Of a DNA stretch of 64,000 bases, positions 19,001 to 27,181 are shown in pieces (the first letter of the stretch is position 1; the number at the start of each line of letters is the position of its first letter). The notes beneath the pieces are model-generated. The model was given only the letters and a program-made list of their open reading frames with translations. It was not told the origin of the DNA and searched no databases. Source of the stretch: Mycobacterium conspicuum (GTDB lineage: Bacteria > Actinomycetota > Actinomycetes > Mycobacteriales > Mycobacteriaceae); contig NZ_AP022613.1 in assembly GCF_010730195.1 (NCBI RefSeq), positions 3,844,001 to 3,908,000 of the forward strand. Direction: 5' to 3'. A program made the position numbers and the translations under genes.

Positions 19001-21102
19001 GCAACCGACAGACTCGGGAACTCGTCGGTGAGGGCCTCGACGCGCTCGGCCGCGGTAAACACCGCGACCATCCGGCCACCTGCGGGCAAACCGCCAAACA
19101 GGCGACCGCGCTCGGCCATCAGCAGAGCTCCGTCTTCGAGGCCGAACACGCCCGCCACGCAGGCGGCCGAATACTGGCCGACGCTGTGGCCCAGCACCAC
19201 GTCGGGTTCGAAGCCCCATGATTGCCAGAGCCGGGCCAGGCCCATCTCCACCGCGAACAGCGCGGGCTGTGCGTAGGCGGTCTGCCGCAGCGTCTCTTCG
19301 GCGTCGGGGCTATCCGTATCGAAAATGACGTCCAGCAAAGGCTTTTCGAGGACGTCGGCGAGCACGCCCGCGCAGCGGGTCAGTGTTTCGGCGAACACCG
19401 GCTCGGTGTCGAACAGCTCCCGAGCCATGCCCGCGTACTGGCTGCCCTGGCCGGTGAACAGCCACGCCGTCTTCGGGGCTTCGTCGGACACGCCGCGCGC
19501 CAGACCAGGTGTCGGGCGATCGTCGGCAAGCGCGCCGAGCAAGTCACGGGCGGATTCCGTCGAATTCACCACCAGCGCGGCCCGGTGCTCAAGGTGTGCT
19601 CGCCCCACGCCGGCGGTGAAGCACAGGTCCGCCAGGGTGGCCTCCGGGTGCTCGCTCAACCAGGTGCGGTACTGATCGGCGATCGTGATCAGCGCGGCGG
19701 GCGTGCGCGCCGACAGGGCAAGCACGCTGAACCGTGCGTCCGCGGCCGGTGCCGCGGCGGCCCGCACCGCTTGGTCCGGGGCCTCTTCGAGCACGACGTG
19801 CGCGTTGGTCCCGGAGAACCCGAACGAACTGACGCCCGCAATGCGGGGCCGACCGTTTGCCTCCCAGGGGGTGGGTTCCTGGACAACCCGCACCGCGAGC
19901 TGATCCCACGGAATGTGCGGCGACGGAGTGCGAAAGTGCAAGTGCTGCGGCAGTAATCGATGCTCGAGCGAGAGGACCACCTTGAGCACGCCCGCGATCC
20001 CCGCGGCGGCTTCGAGGTGCCCGATATTCGTCTTCACCGAGCCCATCAACAGCGGCCGGTTGGCGTCGCGCCCCGCGCCGAACACCGTCGCTGCGGCCTG
20101 AGCCTCGATCGGGTCGCCCAGCGAGGTGCCGGTGCCGTGCGCTTCCAGGTATCCGACGTCGCCGGGCGCGACGTCGGCGCATTGCAGCGCAGCGGCGATA
20201 ACCTTTTGCTGGGCAACGCCATTCGGCACCGTCAAGCCGCCCGATGCGCCGTCCTGGTTAACGGCGCTACCCCGGATCACCGCTCGAATCCGGTCGCCGT
20301 CGCGGATCGCGTCCGCCAGCCGCTTCACGACGATCACACCGCAACCCTCGCCGCGCACGTAGCCGTCCGCGGCCGCATCAAAGGTCTTGCACCGCCCGTC
20401 GGGGGCGAGCATGTGCGCCCGGGAGAACGTGATCATCGTCGCCGGGGTGAGCAGCATGTTCACGCCGCCGGCCAGCGCCAGATCGCATTCGCCCAGACGC
20501 AGCGCCTGGCACGCTTGATGGATTGCCACCAGCGACGAGCTGCACGCGGTGTCGACGGCGACCGCTGGGCCCTGCAGCCCCAGCCGATAGCTGATCCGGC
20601 CCGCGGCCGCGGCGGACGAGGTCCCGCTCGCCAGATACGCTTCGATCTCGGCGTACGTCAGCTCATCCGACGCCATTCCCAGGTAGTCATGGGTGGACAA
20701 ACCCATGAATACGCCGGTGTTGCTGTTCGCCAAAGCCGTTGGCGCGGTACCCGAATGCTCGACCGCCCGCCAGGCCGTCTCGAGCAAGATCCGGTGCTGC
20801 GGGTCCATCGACCTGACCTCGCGTGCCGACATCCCGAAAAACGGTGCGTCGAACCCCGTTACGTCATCGACGAGGCCGGCCCGTCGGGTCACCATCTTCC
20901 CGGGAGCGTCGGGATCCGCGTCAAAGAACTCGTCGGCGTCCCAGCGGTCCGGCGGCACCTCCGACACCGCGTCTCGGCCTTCGGCCAGTACCTGCCAGAA
21001 TTCGTCCGCGTCCGCGGCGCCCGGAAAACGCGCCGCGTACCCGACGATCGCGAACCCCGCCGAACCCGAAGCCGGCTCCATCAGGCTTTCGACGGATGCC
21101 AT
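10033..21102 (-). CDS. pks: bimodular type I polyketide synthase, probable phleic acid synthase
   Basis: A 3689-residue modular PKS. Module 1 is KS (catalytic Cys187 in DTACSSS), AT (Ser640 in GHSVGQY), KR (GGLGALG near 1190) and ACP (Ser1498), with no DH or ER. Module 2 is KS (Cys1736), AT (Ser2203), DH (His2504 in HxxxGxxxxP, Asp2677), ER (GGVG near 3135), KR (near 3320) and ACP (Ser3624). There is no thioesterase. Both ATs carry SHAFHS, the malonyl-CoA signature, so the product should be unbranched. Alternating partially and fully reduced two-carbon units would give the CH=CH-CH2-CH2 repeat of phleic acids, although module 1 lacks its own DH. Synteny with papA3/mmpL10/PE/fadD matches the trehalose polyphleate locus. 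AGGGAGG precedes the ATG. Confidence 0.93.
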   Translation of the reverse strand: MASVESLMEPASGSAGFAIVGYAARFPGAADADEFWQVLAEGRDAVSEVPPDRWDADEFFDADPDAPGKMVTRRAGLVDDVTGFDAPFFGMSAREVRSMDPQHRILLETAWRAVEHSGTAPTALANSNTGVFMGLSTHDYLGMASDELTYAEIEAYLASGTSSAAAAGRISYRLGLQGPAVAVDTACSSSLVAIHQACQALRLGECDLALAGGVNMLLTPATMITFSRAHMLAPDGRCKTFDAAADGYVRGEGCGVIVVKRLADAIRDGDRIRAVIRGSAVNQDGASGGLTVPNGVAQQKVIAAALQCADVAPGDVGYLEAHGTGTSLGDPIEAQAAATVFGAGRDANRPLLMGSVKTNIGHLEAAAGIAGVLKVVLSLEHRLLPQHLHFRTPSPHIPWDQLAVRVVQEPTPWEANGRPRIAGVSSFGFSGTNAHVVLEEAPDQAVRAAAAPAADARFSVLALSARTPAALITIADQYRTWLSEHPEATLADLCFTAGVGRAHLEHRAALVVNSTESARDLLGALADDRPTPGLARGVSDEAPKTAWLFTGQGSQYAGMARELFDTEPVFAETLTRCAGVLADVLEKPLLDVIFDTDSPDAEETLRQTAYAQPALFAVEMGLARLWQSWGFEPDVVLGHSVGQYSAACVAGVFGLEDGALLMAERGRLFGGLPAGGRMVAVFTAAERVEALTDEFPSLSVAAYNGANTVLSGPAQDLDQAVVRLTADGVRCDWLDTSHAFHSALLDPILDEFESFANRFNFGPPQQILVCNRTGAALGASARLDGSYWRRHARQPVEFAKSVRTLADLDCKVLLEIGPQPVLTAAALRAWPDPASAPRAIASLRRNNADHRQITEALADAYVSGHLPDFAAVVGPARKLDLPTYPFEHRQYWFHENRVGPSQRTSRLHTDAVRLLDDGRIEELAALLDGDSVNERTLDVLTRLAAQHNQQRKTQSIAEDRYEIRWAKSTARGSSDADEGSAWLLFGDDGEVVRPLAAALTARGHRHRILGLPTSDTDEERLEIALRAAVADEPTLRILHVDALGSDTAPSMRSLERMQQRVLGGARRLFRAAVAAELRRPIWLITRGAQRITDTDMVSPDQSCLWGFGRAASLEHPQLWGGLADLAEGTADEWFRLINQIAASRDGDIREDQVALRGDAVYVPRLARRVGQPGATPLALRADATYLVTGGLGALGLEIAGYLAAHGARHLVLTSRRSPSAAAQARIDALRGQRGCEVRVAAADVADAHDVARLLATIKAELPPLAGIVHAAGEVGTSPLRSRDPEAQAELDRVFAGKVWGAWHLSEATADLQLDFFLSTSSIASVWGGFGQSAYGAANAFLDGLAWRLRERGVSGVSVNFGPWSAGMANEEARSRLAQRGIRALSPVDALAGLADLLADSSGQGVVARIDWTRFLPLYQQAGRRSFMAELEREVPESAPSVSGPSGKTQLVEQLTQAPVRQRRKILADHLRGAVSEVTRVDAAEIRADAGFFDLGMDSLMAIELRRRIEAAVGAEVPATLAMDYPRLSDVVDYLLDDVLGLGDRVSEGTPLASAVRSPAPGGTDEPIAIVSVACRFPGAPDPDAFWEMLHGGVDAIREIPEDRFDVDEFYDPDPETPGKIYSRFGGFLDEIDGFDPEFFGISPREAVWIDPQQRLMLETVWEGLERAGYAPSALRGTRSGIFVGVGTNEYSHLLSADSVEKIEPHFITGNALNAVSGRVAFALGLEGPAVAVDTACSSSLVAVHQACQALHSGDCDLALAGGVNVLLSPVSIIAASRARMLSPVGRCKTFDASADGYVRSEGCGILVLKRLSDATRDGDRICAVIPASAVNQDGASSGLTVPNGGAQQRLIATALARAGLTGGDIDYLEAHGTGTSLGDPIEVQAAGAVYGGARDADRPLLIGSVKTNIGHLESASGVAGLIKVVLSLQHEMLPPSLHFETPSPHIPWDSLPVRVVDRPIPWQTNGRPRRAGVSSFGFTGTNAHVLIEEAPQPAATADEYSTGAGQMGAAAECDAPDELVGVLPLSARSPQALVALAERYGEWLNAHPKIDVADVCFTAWSGRSHFEYRAALVVDSVQGAREALADLAENRMRPGVVRGECTDRPTTAWLFTGQGSQYPGMARELFDAEPVFAETLTRCADAVDPILSRPLLEVLFATERGGEAGETLRYTSFAQPALFAVEMGLARLWQSWGVQPDVVLGHSVGQYAAACLAGVFSIEDGARLMAERGRLFGSLPDGGRMVAVFADAKYVEEIAGQFPRVSVAAYNGPNTVLSGPGADLEQIFGTCGSDGIRCSWLETSHAFHSELLEPVLGEFESYATQLQYAAPRLPLVCNRTGTVLTPETPLDAQYWRRHSRQPVQFAESVRTVAALGCSVLMEIGPQPVLTGAAVQVWPEHLPAPRAIVSLRKGVGDRRQIAEALAATYVSGHRPTLAALHRQSRRRLELPTYPFQRRRFWPKTSGIAGIDGQGVSVSGILGSAKELASGDSVYTSRLSVKSQPWLSDHVIYGTVVVPGATYAMMALAAVGAPGRVQNVYFYEPIILPDKASREVQLSLHPLPEGGGWKFQVHSRPYGVADAAWALNADGTVVSGVADVTAEAAPAADPADSIEAAIERSERRRPQELFETMAENELAWGPTWATSLKSLWVGEHESVGDLSVGDELAEHLGTEPMHPVLLDLCTGIVFPAFPALTAMEQGMNDLLLPLRYKQVELREKIPRRFYAHGRWRASALDSETQVFDIDFVDRDGRRLGGITEFTVKRAPREALLRGLGGDATRLLYTLGWHELPPVPSSDDIDDAEKPSSAWLVAGFDELATELPGGVAFDRASPSVNLGQLLAQAHESGNPFTGIVWRSCGPAVDESSAESAARLEAEIGHLLGAVHTLQAVDDAASVKLPDGLWIITERAIATESGEPVDPVQAALWGLGRTIVNEEPALRCRLVDCDGSEQAVHSLAGLLGAPLEEPEVALRQGKLLASRLLPWARGGHLTVPRATDYVLMPTERGAIDNLRLLEAEVAPPAEGLVQVRVQAGGLNFREVLNVLGLYPGDPGPLGGDFAGVVTQLGPGVTGFEVGQRVYGFMQGAFASRFNVPVQLLAPLPDGLSAVAAATIPAAALTTRLAFDWAQLRPGDRVLIHAASGGVGLAAIQMAHQHGATVFATASTYKRATLHKLGVEYVYDSRTTDFADQILADTDGAGVDVVLNSLTNEGFIEATVRATARNGRFVEIAKRDIWTREQMAAVRPDIAYEIVALDMTSMLDPDRIRGLLDEVSDGLATGEWTPLPVEIYPLTEAKTAFRRMQQARHIGKIVLQMPDPLQPRGDRSYLITGGLGAIGLHTAAYLAQLGAGDIVLTSRRSPDAVARRTIEDITERYRCRIHSFAADVGDESQAERLLERIRAELPPLGGVVHLAGVLDDALLSQQTPDRFRTTLAPKAFGACHLDRLTRNDDLEFFIVSSSVSSLLGSPGQANYSTANALLDGLVAERKARGLPATGINFGPWAQGGMASSEAALANIGAQGLIPLEPTAALNALGEVVANGAGQATVLKANWQRAAKMLGSTRPPILDLVLPSAVGDATGDSELLKQLQEVPAAQRARFLTEFLQREVQGFLRLAQPPAASSRFLDLGTDSLMAVELRNRLHSQFGGAFTISATAVFDYPTIGGLAEYLAGQLPEMVSQQGARSDNAEAAAAPEPV

Positions 21103-21502
21103 GCTGTTGTCCTCCCTCGCCTCGGCCGGTGAAGATTCGATCCGCGGCAGGCCCGCCTTGCGACGCCGGGGTTAAGCCAACTCCGAACCAGGTCAGAGGC
21201 CGTTGACTGCGCACCGCCACGACGAGACGTGGCGAACTCCCCCCGGTGTATTGCCTCCAGCCAACGCCATGGGGAATCTAACATGTCGGCCCGGTTGCGC
21301 AGGCGAGTCATCTCCGGGGACCAGTATGACAAGGATGTAGGCTTCGTGACGCTTCATCGCGGAAGAATTGCCGGTGACATTCCCTGCCTCGTCACCGCCC
21401 GCCGGACCGGTGTGCTGGCCATGCGGATCGGCGCTTGTCGGCAACGGTGGCTGCGCTAGGGGGTTATCTTGATCTCGCCAGCGGCGGGGTCGGACCGAAG
21501 CC
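21103..21502. promoter_or_regulatory. divergent regulatory region between pks and papA3
   Basis: About 400 bp holds the promoters of both transcripts. I see the pks ribosome binding site (AGGGAGG on the minus strand near 21110) and a TTGACT at 21203 as a possible -35. TATCTT near 21465 is a weak -10 candidate for papA3 without a good -35. Small reading frames here show no recognisable protein. Confidence 0.5.
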
Positions 21503-22945
21503 GTGCAGATCGGGGAGAAAAGTTTGCGCATCGGGGAAATTACGATCGGCTCACTGGGTGATTGGCAGCCGACCCCGGGGTCGCTCGTCTCCTGGCACCC
21601 GACGGCCGCGGCCGCCGAAATGGCCCGGCGTGCGCCGGTCAGTGCCGTGCCGGTCAGTTACATGCAGGGCCAACATCTGCGCAACTATCACAACCGGACG
21701 GCGGCCGGGCTCGGCTTTTCCCGGCAAATCATCGCGGCGTGTTCGGTAGCCGGCCGGTGCGACATCTCGGCCATGAACCATGCCGTCAATGCATACCTGC
21801 GGCGGCACGACACGTTCCACAGTTGGTTCGAGCACGCCGGTAACGGAGAGTTCATCAGGCATACGGTCGACGAACCCGGCGCCATCGAGTTCGCGCCGGT
21901 CGAGCACGGCGAAATGACGGCTGAGGAAATACGCGCGCACGTCGTGGCCATCCCGAACCCGCTGGAGTGGGGCTGCTTCACCTTCGGGATTGTCCAATGC
22001 GAGGGCTACTTCACTTTCTTTGCCGCCATGGACCATGTTCACGGCGACGCGACGTTGATCGGCACAACGATGCTCGAGGCCAACGGAATGTATGCGGCGT
22101 TGAGCGCGGGCGGCGAGCCGCTCGCGCTTGCCGACGCCGGGAGCTTTGACGATTTCTGTGTCCGTGAGCGCCAGCAGACGTCAACGTTGACGGTGGATTC
22201 GCCGCAAATACGCGCGTGGATTGACTTCGCCGAGAACAACAATGACGGGTTCCCCGAGTTCCCCCTGCCGCTGGGCAATCCGTCGGAACCCGGTGGCAGT
22301 GAGATTGTCTCGGAACTCCTGATGGACAACCGACAGACGGAGCGCTTCGAATCAGCCTGCACGGCCGTCGGCGCCCGTTTCATCGGCGGTTTGTTCGCCT
22401 GCTTCGCCCTGGTGGAGCACGAGTTCACGGGTGCTCTGACCTATTACGGGCTCACTCCCCGGGACACCCGCCGAACCACGGACAACTTCATGACGCAAGG
22501 TTGGTTCACCGGCCTGGTCCCCATTACCGTGCCGATCGCCGCGGCCAGTTTCGGCGAGGCGGCCTGGGCGGCGCAAGCGTCTTTTGATTCGGGCCAGCAT
22601 CTGGCGAAGGTGCCGTATTACCGCGTATTGGAATTGGCGCCGTGGTTGAACTGGCCACGGCCGGATTTTCCGGTATCGAATTTCTTCCACGCCGACGCCG
22701 CTCCCCTCAACGCCGTTCTTGCGGCCGCGGACCTCGGGCTGGCGAACGACATCGGGATCTACTCGGACGGCCGGTATTCGTATCAGCTGACCATCTACGT
22801 ATTCCGGTACGGGGAGGGCACGGCGATGGCGATCATGTTCCCCGACAATCCCGTTGCCCAGAAGTCGGTTGCGCGCTACATGGACGCGATGAAATCCGTG
22901 TGCACGCGGGTCGCCGACAGCGGACACTGGGGACGCGTCGCGTAG
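21503..22945 (+). CDS. papA3: PapA3-type acyltransferase of trehalose polyphleate synthesis
   Basis: This 480-residue member of the condensation-domain-like Pap acyltransferases carries the catalytic HxxxD motif as HVHGD within FFAAMDHVHGDATLIG (about residues 176-191). The structural motif YYGLTPRDTRR is also present. Long stretches (SYMQGQH, LRRHDTFHSWF, GARFIGG, MTQGWFTGL.PITVPIA) match PapA3 of the acyltrehalose locus. It would transfer an acyl chain from the PKS or acyl-CoA onto trehalose in the cytoplasm. The GTG at 21503 has no clear ribosome site. A TTG at 21524, preceded by GGGGAG, would give an N-terminus aligning better with known PapA3. Confidence 0.9.
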   Translation: MQIGEKSLRIGEITIGSLGDWQPTPGSLVSWHPTAAAAEMARRAPVSAVPVSYMQGQHLRNYHNRTAAGLGFSRQIIAACSVAGRCDISAMNHAVNAYLRRHDTFHSWFEHAGNGEFIRHTVDEPGAIEFAPVEHGEMTAEEIRAHVVAIPNPLEWGCFTFGIVQCEGYFTFFAAMDHVHGDATLIGTTMLEANGMYAALSAGGEPLALADAGSFDDFCVRERQQTSTLTVDSPQIRAWIDFAENNNDGFPEFPLPLGNPSEPGGSEIVSELLMDNRQTERFESACTAVGARFIGGLFACFALVEHEFTGALTYYGLTPRDTRRTTDNFMTQGWFTGLVPITVPIAAASFGEAAWAAQASFDSGQHLAKVPYYRVLELAPWLNWPRPDFPVSNFFHADAAPLNAVLAAADLGLANDIGIYSDGRYSYQLTIYVFRYGEGTAMAIMFPDNPVAQKSVARYMDAMKSVCTRVADSGHWGRVA

Positions 22946-22997
22946 TGGACGCGTAGTTTGGTGGACCCGGTGGTAGCGGAGTAGTGGTGAGGTCGAT

Positions 22998-25964
22998 ATG
23001 CGGCGGCTAGCCGATTTTGTGGTGCGGTGGCCCTGGATAGTCATCGGGCTGTGGGCGGTGATCGGGGTCGGGCTCCCGCTGACCTTCCCATCGCTGGACC
23101 AGATGGCCCAGAAACATCCGCTCACCATGTTGCCCGCCGACGCTCCGTCGAACATCACCGTGCGAAAGATGACCGAGGCGTTCCACGAATCGGGCTCCGA
23201 AGACCTGCTCTTGGTGGTGCTGACCAGCAACAACAAGGGTCTTGGCCCCGCCGACGAAGCCGTTTACGGCAAGCTCGTGGACTCGCTGCGCCAGGACACG
23301 CGAGATGTCGTGATGTTGCAGGATTTCATCAGCACGCCGCCCCTGCGTTCGGCCATGACCAGCGAAGACCATAAGGCCTGGGTGCTGCCGGTCGGTGTGG
23401 CGGGCGAATTGGGCACCCCGCGCTCGTACGCCGCTTTCAATCGGATCAGCGACATCGTCAAACACGCGGTCGCCGACACGCCGCTGACGGCAAACCTCGC
23501 CGGCCCCGCGGCGACCGTCGCCGATCTCACGGTCGCGGGCGCGCACGACCGGCTTCCGATCGAGCTGGCGATCGGTGCCCTGGTGCTGATCGTCCTGCTG
23601 CTGGTTTACCGCAGCGCCGTGACGATGCTGCTGCCGTTGATCACGATCGGGTTGTCCCTGGTGATCGCGCAGTCGCTGGTGGCGGGCTACTCGCAGGCGA
23701 CCGGCACGGGCGTCTCCAATCAATCCATCGTCTTTCTCAGCGCCATCATGGCGGGTGCCGGAACGGACTATGCCGTCTTTCTGATCAGCCGATATCACGA
23801 CTACCTGCGGTCGGGCGCGGACTTCGATCAGGCGGTCAAGAAGGCGATGGCCTCGATCGGCAAAGTGATCGCCGCGTCCGCCGCCACCGTGGGAATCACC
23901 TTTCTCCTCATCAGCTTCGCCAGGATGGGCATCTACAAAACGGTCGGCGTGTCCTCGGCGATCGGGATCGGCGTGGCGTTCCTCGCCGCATTGACGTTGC
24001 TGCCGGCGATCCTGGTGCTGGCCGGGCCCCGGGGCCTGGTCAAGCCACGGCGCGAACTGACCGCTCCGTTCTGGCGGCGTTCCGGCATCCGGATCGTGCG
24101 TCGGCCCAGGGTGCATCTGGTTGCCAGCGTGCTGGTGCTGATCATCCTGGCCAGCTGTGCCGGTTTGGTGCGCTATAACTACGACGATCGCAAGGCCCTA
24201 CCGGCCGCTGCCCCGAGTTCCGTCGGGTATGCCGCGCTGGACCGCCACTTCCCGGTGAATCAGTCCATTCCGGAATACATCCTCATCCAGTCGCCGCGTG
24301 ACCTTCGCACGCCGCAGGCCCTTGCGGACTTGGAACAGCTGGCCGACCGGGTCAGCCAACTGCCGAACATCGCCGTGGTCAGCGGCATCACGCGTCCCAC
24401 CGGCACCGTGCCGGAGCAATTCAGGGCCACCTATCAGGCAGGCGCCGTCGGCAGCATTCTGGCCCGCGGATCCACGCTGATCAACGGTCACACCGACGAC
24501 CTCAACAGGCTGGTCGACGGGGCCGGCACGCTGGCCAAGAATCTCAACGACGTGCGGGGCCAGGTCGGCATGCTGGCCAACAGCATCCAGGGCCTGATCG
24601 ACGCCTTCTCGATGTTGCGAACCCAATACGGGGGCGACACCTTGGTCAAGGAGGTCGACACCGCGGCCAAGCTGGTCGACCACGTGAACTCGCTCAGCAA
24701 TGCGATGGGCTGGAACTTTTCCGCCGTCAAGGACATGTTCGGCTGGATCGGCCCGGTGCTGGCGGCGCTGCAGGGCAACCCGGTCTGCGATGCCAATCCG
24801 TCGTGCAGCGCAACGCGCGAAAGATTCGAGCAGATGGCCGGCGAGCGCGGCCGAGCCGACGTCGACGCGATCAACGATCTGATTCACCAACTGCAGACAC
24901 CCCCGGACAGACAGACGTTGAACGCGGCGATCACTCGTCTGCGCAGCGCCATGACGGACGTCGCCAAGGCGATGCATTCGATGGGGATGGACCAGCCCGG
25001 TGGGCTGCAGGCCAACCTGAACAGCATGCGCCGCGGCGCGGATCGGTTCGCCGGTGGCAGCCAGCAAGTCGCGGAGGCGGTGGCCCAACTCGTCGACCAA
25101 GTCAAACAGCTCGCCGGCGGCCTCGGTGAGTCGGCGGCGTTTCTGCTGTCGCTGAAACACGATGCGGCACAACCGGCAATGGCCGGATTCAACATCCCGC
25201 CCCAGCTGCTGCATCTAGAAGAGTTCCAGAAGGCCGCCAAGGTATTCATCTCGCCGGACGGCCACTCGGTGCGGTACTTGGTGCAAACCAAATTGAATCC
25301 GTTCAGCACCGAGGCCATGGATCAAGTCAACGCCATCACTGCGACCGCGCGTGGGGCCCAACCGAATACCACATTGGCCGACGCCACCGTGTCGATGGCG
25401 GGATACACCGCCACGCTGAAGGACACTCGCGACTACTATCAGCACGACATCCGGTACATCATCGTGGCGACCCTCCTTGTGGTACTGCTGACCTTGATTG
25501 CGCTGCTCCGTGCGATCGTCGCACCGCTGTATCTGGTTGCTTCCGTGGTGATTTCGTATCTATCGGCAGTGGGCATCGGCGTTCTGGTATTCCAATTCCT
25601 ACTCGGCCAGCAACTACATTGGAGCGTGCCTCCACTGGCATTCGTGGTGTTGATCGCGGTGGGCGCCGACTACAACATGCTGCTGGTCTCTCGAATGCGT
25701 GACGAGTCCCCGCACAGCATGCGTTACGGCGTCATTCGAACCCTGGGTTCGACGGGCGGTGTGATCACCGCGGCGGGGTTGATCTTCGCCGCCTCGATGG
25801 GCGGTCTGTTGTTCTCCAGCATTGGCACTGTGATTCAAGGCGGTTTCGTGATCGGTGTGGGGATTTTGCTGGATACCTTCTTGGTGCGCACCATCACGGT
25901 TCCGGCCATCGCCGCGCTGGTCGGGCGGGCGAACTGGTGGCCGTCGCGCGCCGGCGTGGGTTAG
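22998..25964 (+). CDS. mmpL10: MmpL10-type RND lipid transporter
   Basis: The 988-residue MmpL protein has the RND layout: TM1 at residues 8-28, a periplasmic porter domain, TM2-6, a second long periplasmic loop with coiled-coil segments (~470-720), and TM7-12. The Asp-Tyr pair of the proton relay is visible as AGAGTDYAVFLISRYHDYL near 255-272 and GADYNMLLVSRMRDE near 890. Its place between papA3 and the PE-PPE gene fits MmpL10, which moves the diacyltrehalose-like TPP precursor across the inner membrane. ATG 22998 follows GAGG. Confidence 0.92.
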   Translation: MRRLADFVVRWPWIVIGLWAVIGVGLPLTFPSLDQMAQKHPLTMLPADAPSNITVRKMTEAFHESGSEDLLLVVLTSNNKGLGPADEAVYGKLVDSLRQDTRDVVMLQDFISTPPLRSAMTSEDHKAWVLPVGVAGELGTPRSYAAFNRISDIVKHAVADTPLTANLAGPAATVADLTVAGAHDRLPIELAIGALVLIVLLLVYRSAVTMLLPLITIGLSLVIAQSLVAGYSQATGTGVSNQSIVFLSAIMAGAGTDYAVFLISRYHDYLRSGADFDQAVKKAMASIGKVIAASAATVGITFLLISFARMGIYKTVGVSSAIGIGVAFLAALTLLPAILVLAGPRGLVKPRRELTAPFWRRSGIRIVRRPRVHLVASVLVLIILASCAGLVRYNYDDRKALPAAAPSSVGYAALDRHFPVNQSIPEYILIQSPRDLRTPQALADLEQLADRVSQLPNIAVVSGITRPTGTVPEQFRATYQAGAVGSILARGSTLINGHTDDLNRLVDGAGTLAKNLNDVRGQVGMLANSIQGLIDAFSMLRTQYGGDTLVKEVDTAAKLVDHVNSLSNAMGWNFSAVKDMFGWIGPVLAALQGNPVCDANPSCSATRERFEQMAGERGRADVDAINDLIHQLQTPPDRQTLNAAITRLRSAMTDVAKAMHSMGMDQPGGLQANLNSMRRGADRFAGGSQQVAEAVAQLVDQVKQLAGGLGESAAFLLSLKHDAAQPAMAGFNIPPQLLHLEEFQKAAKVFISPDGHSVRYLVQTKLNPFSTEAMDQVNAITATARGAQPNTTLADATVSMAGYTATLKDTRDYYQHDIRYIIVATLLVVLLTLIALLRAIVAPLYLVASVVISYLSAVGIGVLVFQFLLGQQLHWSVPPLAFVVLIAVGADYNMLLVSRMRDESPHSMRYGVIRTLGSTGGVITAAGLIFAASMGGLLFSSIGTVIQGGFVIGVGILLDTFLVRTITVPAIAALVGRANWWPSRAGVG

Positions 25965-26018
25965 CGCGCACCCGATGATGTATGTGAAACTGGAGCAGCC
26001 GAACGGTCAGGGGCAGGG

Positions 26019-27140
26019 ATGAAGATGTTCCTCGCGGGAGTCACGACGCTGGTAACTGTCGGCGCCACAGGATGTTTCGGCTGTGTCGGCATGGCGACGG
26101 TGTCGGCCGACGACACACCGCCCCCGGGGGCGCCGGGACCCGGGCTGTCTTCCGACGGGACGGCGTTCGCGCTGGGCGGCGCTCACGTGCTGGGCATCCC
26201 CTACGACGAGTACATCCGCCGCGAGGGGGCGCACTGGTTCCCCAACTTGGAGCGGCTCAACGTCGGGTACCCGGCCGGGCAGGTTCAGGGTCACGTGCTG
26301 GAACGCCTCTTCCCGGGCATAGGCCGACTCAACGAATACTTCCCGGGTGCCGGGTTCGACGGTCCCAGCCTCGGCGAGTCGATCGGCGTGGGGGCCGACA
26401 ACCTCGACGCCGCGATCCGCAAGGGTGGCCGCGGTGTCGCGATCGGTCTCTCCGAGGGCTGCCTCGTCCTGGATGAAGAGCAGGCCCGGCTGGCGAACGA
26501 CCCGACGGCGCCGCCGCGTGATCAACTGAGCTTCGCCACCTTTGGCGACCCCATCGCGCGCACCCCCTTCGGCCAGAGTTTTCTGACCTCCGCCTTCCCG
26601 GTCGGCAGTGTTGCACCGGCACTCGATTACCCCGTGCCGCCGCCGTTCGAGAGCCAGTACGACACCAGGGTTTTCGTTTCTGCCTACGACTCGATCGCCG
26701 ATTTCCCCGACCGGCCGGACAATTTGTTCGCCCTCGGCAACGCGCTGATGGGCCTGGCCACCGGTCACACCGCGGTGGCATTCACCAGCCCGGACCAGGT
26801 CCCGCCGCAGAACATCCGGACGACGGTCAATTCCAAAGGCGCGACGACGACGACGTATTTGATTCCTGAAAAACATCTTCCGCTCGTCATGGGGTTGACG
26901 TATCTCGGGGTCGACGAGGACACCCTCAACAAGCTCGACGCCATCCTGATACCCCGGGTGAACGCGGGCTATTCGCGCAACGACGATCCGTCCACGGCTC
27001 CGATCCAGGTGGACCCCGTGCACGGGTTCGACCCCCTGGCCATCACCGAGCCGGCCAACGAGGCGACCTTTGGCGCCGGCGATCCCCTTTCGCAAATGCT
27101 CAACAGTGTCGGGGCGGCGTTTTCTCACCCCGCAGGCTGA
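26019..27140 (+). CDS. PE-PPE-domain acyltransferase, final TPP acylation (Chp2/Rv1184c-like)
   Basis: This 373-residue exported alpha/beta-hydrolase-fold protein of the PE-PPE (DUF4226-like) family has an N-terminal hydrophobic signal region (residues 4-27) that anchors or exports it. The nucleophile elbow appears as IGLSEGCLVLDEEQARL (Ser in G-L-S-E-G, ~residue 146), followed by ATFGDPIARTPFG and SAYDSIADFPDRPDN. Homologues such as Rv1184c (Chp2) transfer acyl groups between trehalose esters outside the membrane. In the TPP locus the equivalent PE protein completes polyacylation. The ATG is preceded by CAGGG. Confidence 0.88.
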   Translation: MKMFLAGVTTLVTVGATGCFGCVGMATVSADDTPPPGAPGPGLSSDGTAFALGGAHVLGIPYDEYIRREGAHWFPNLERLNVGYPAGQVQGHVLERLFPGIGRLNEYFPGAGFDGPSLGESIGVGADNLDAAIRKGGRGVAIGLSEGCLVLDEEQARLANDPTAPPRDQLSFATFGDPIARTPFGQSFLTSAFPVGSVAPALDYPVPPPFESQYDTRVFVSAYDSIADFPDRPDNLFALGNALMGLATGHTAVAFTSPDQVPPQNIRTTVNSKGATTTTYLIPEKHLPLVMGLTYLGVDEDTLNKLDAILIPRVNAGYSRNDDPSTAPIQVDPVHGFDPLAITEPANEATFGAGDPLSQMLNSVGAAFSHPAG

Positions 27141-27181
27141 CAAGGCCCCCCAGCCGTCGACGAGTTACTAACGGAATTCAC

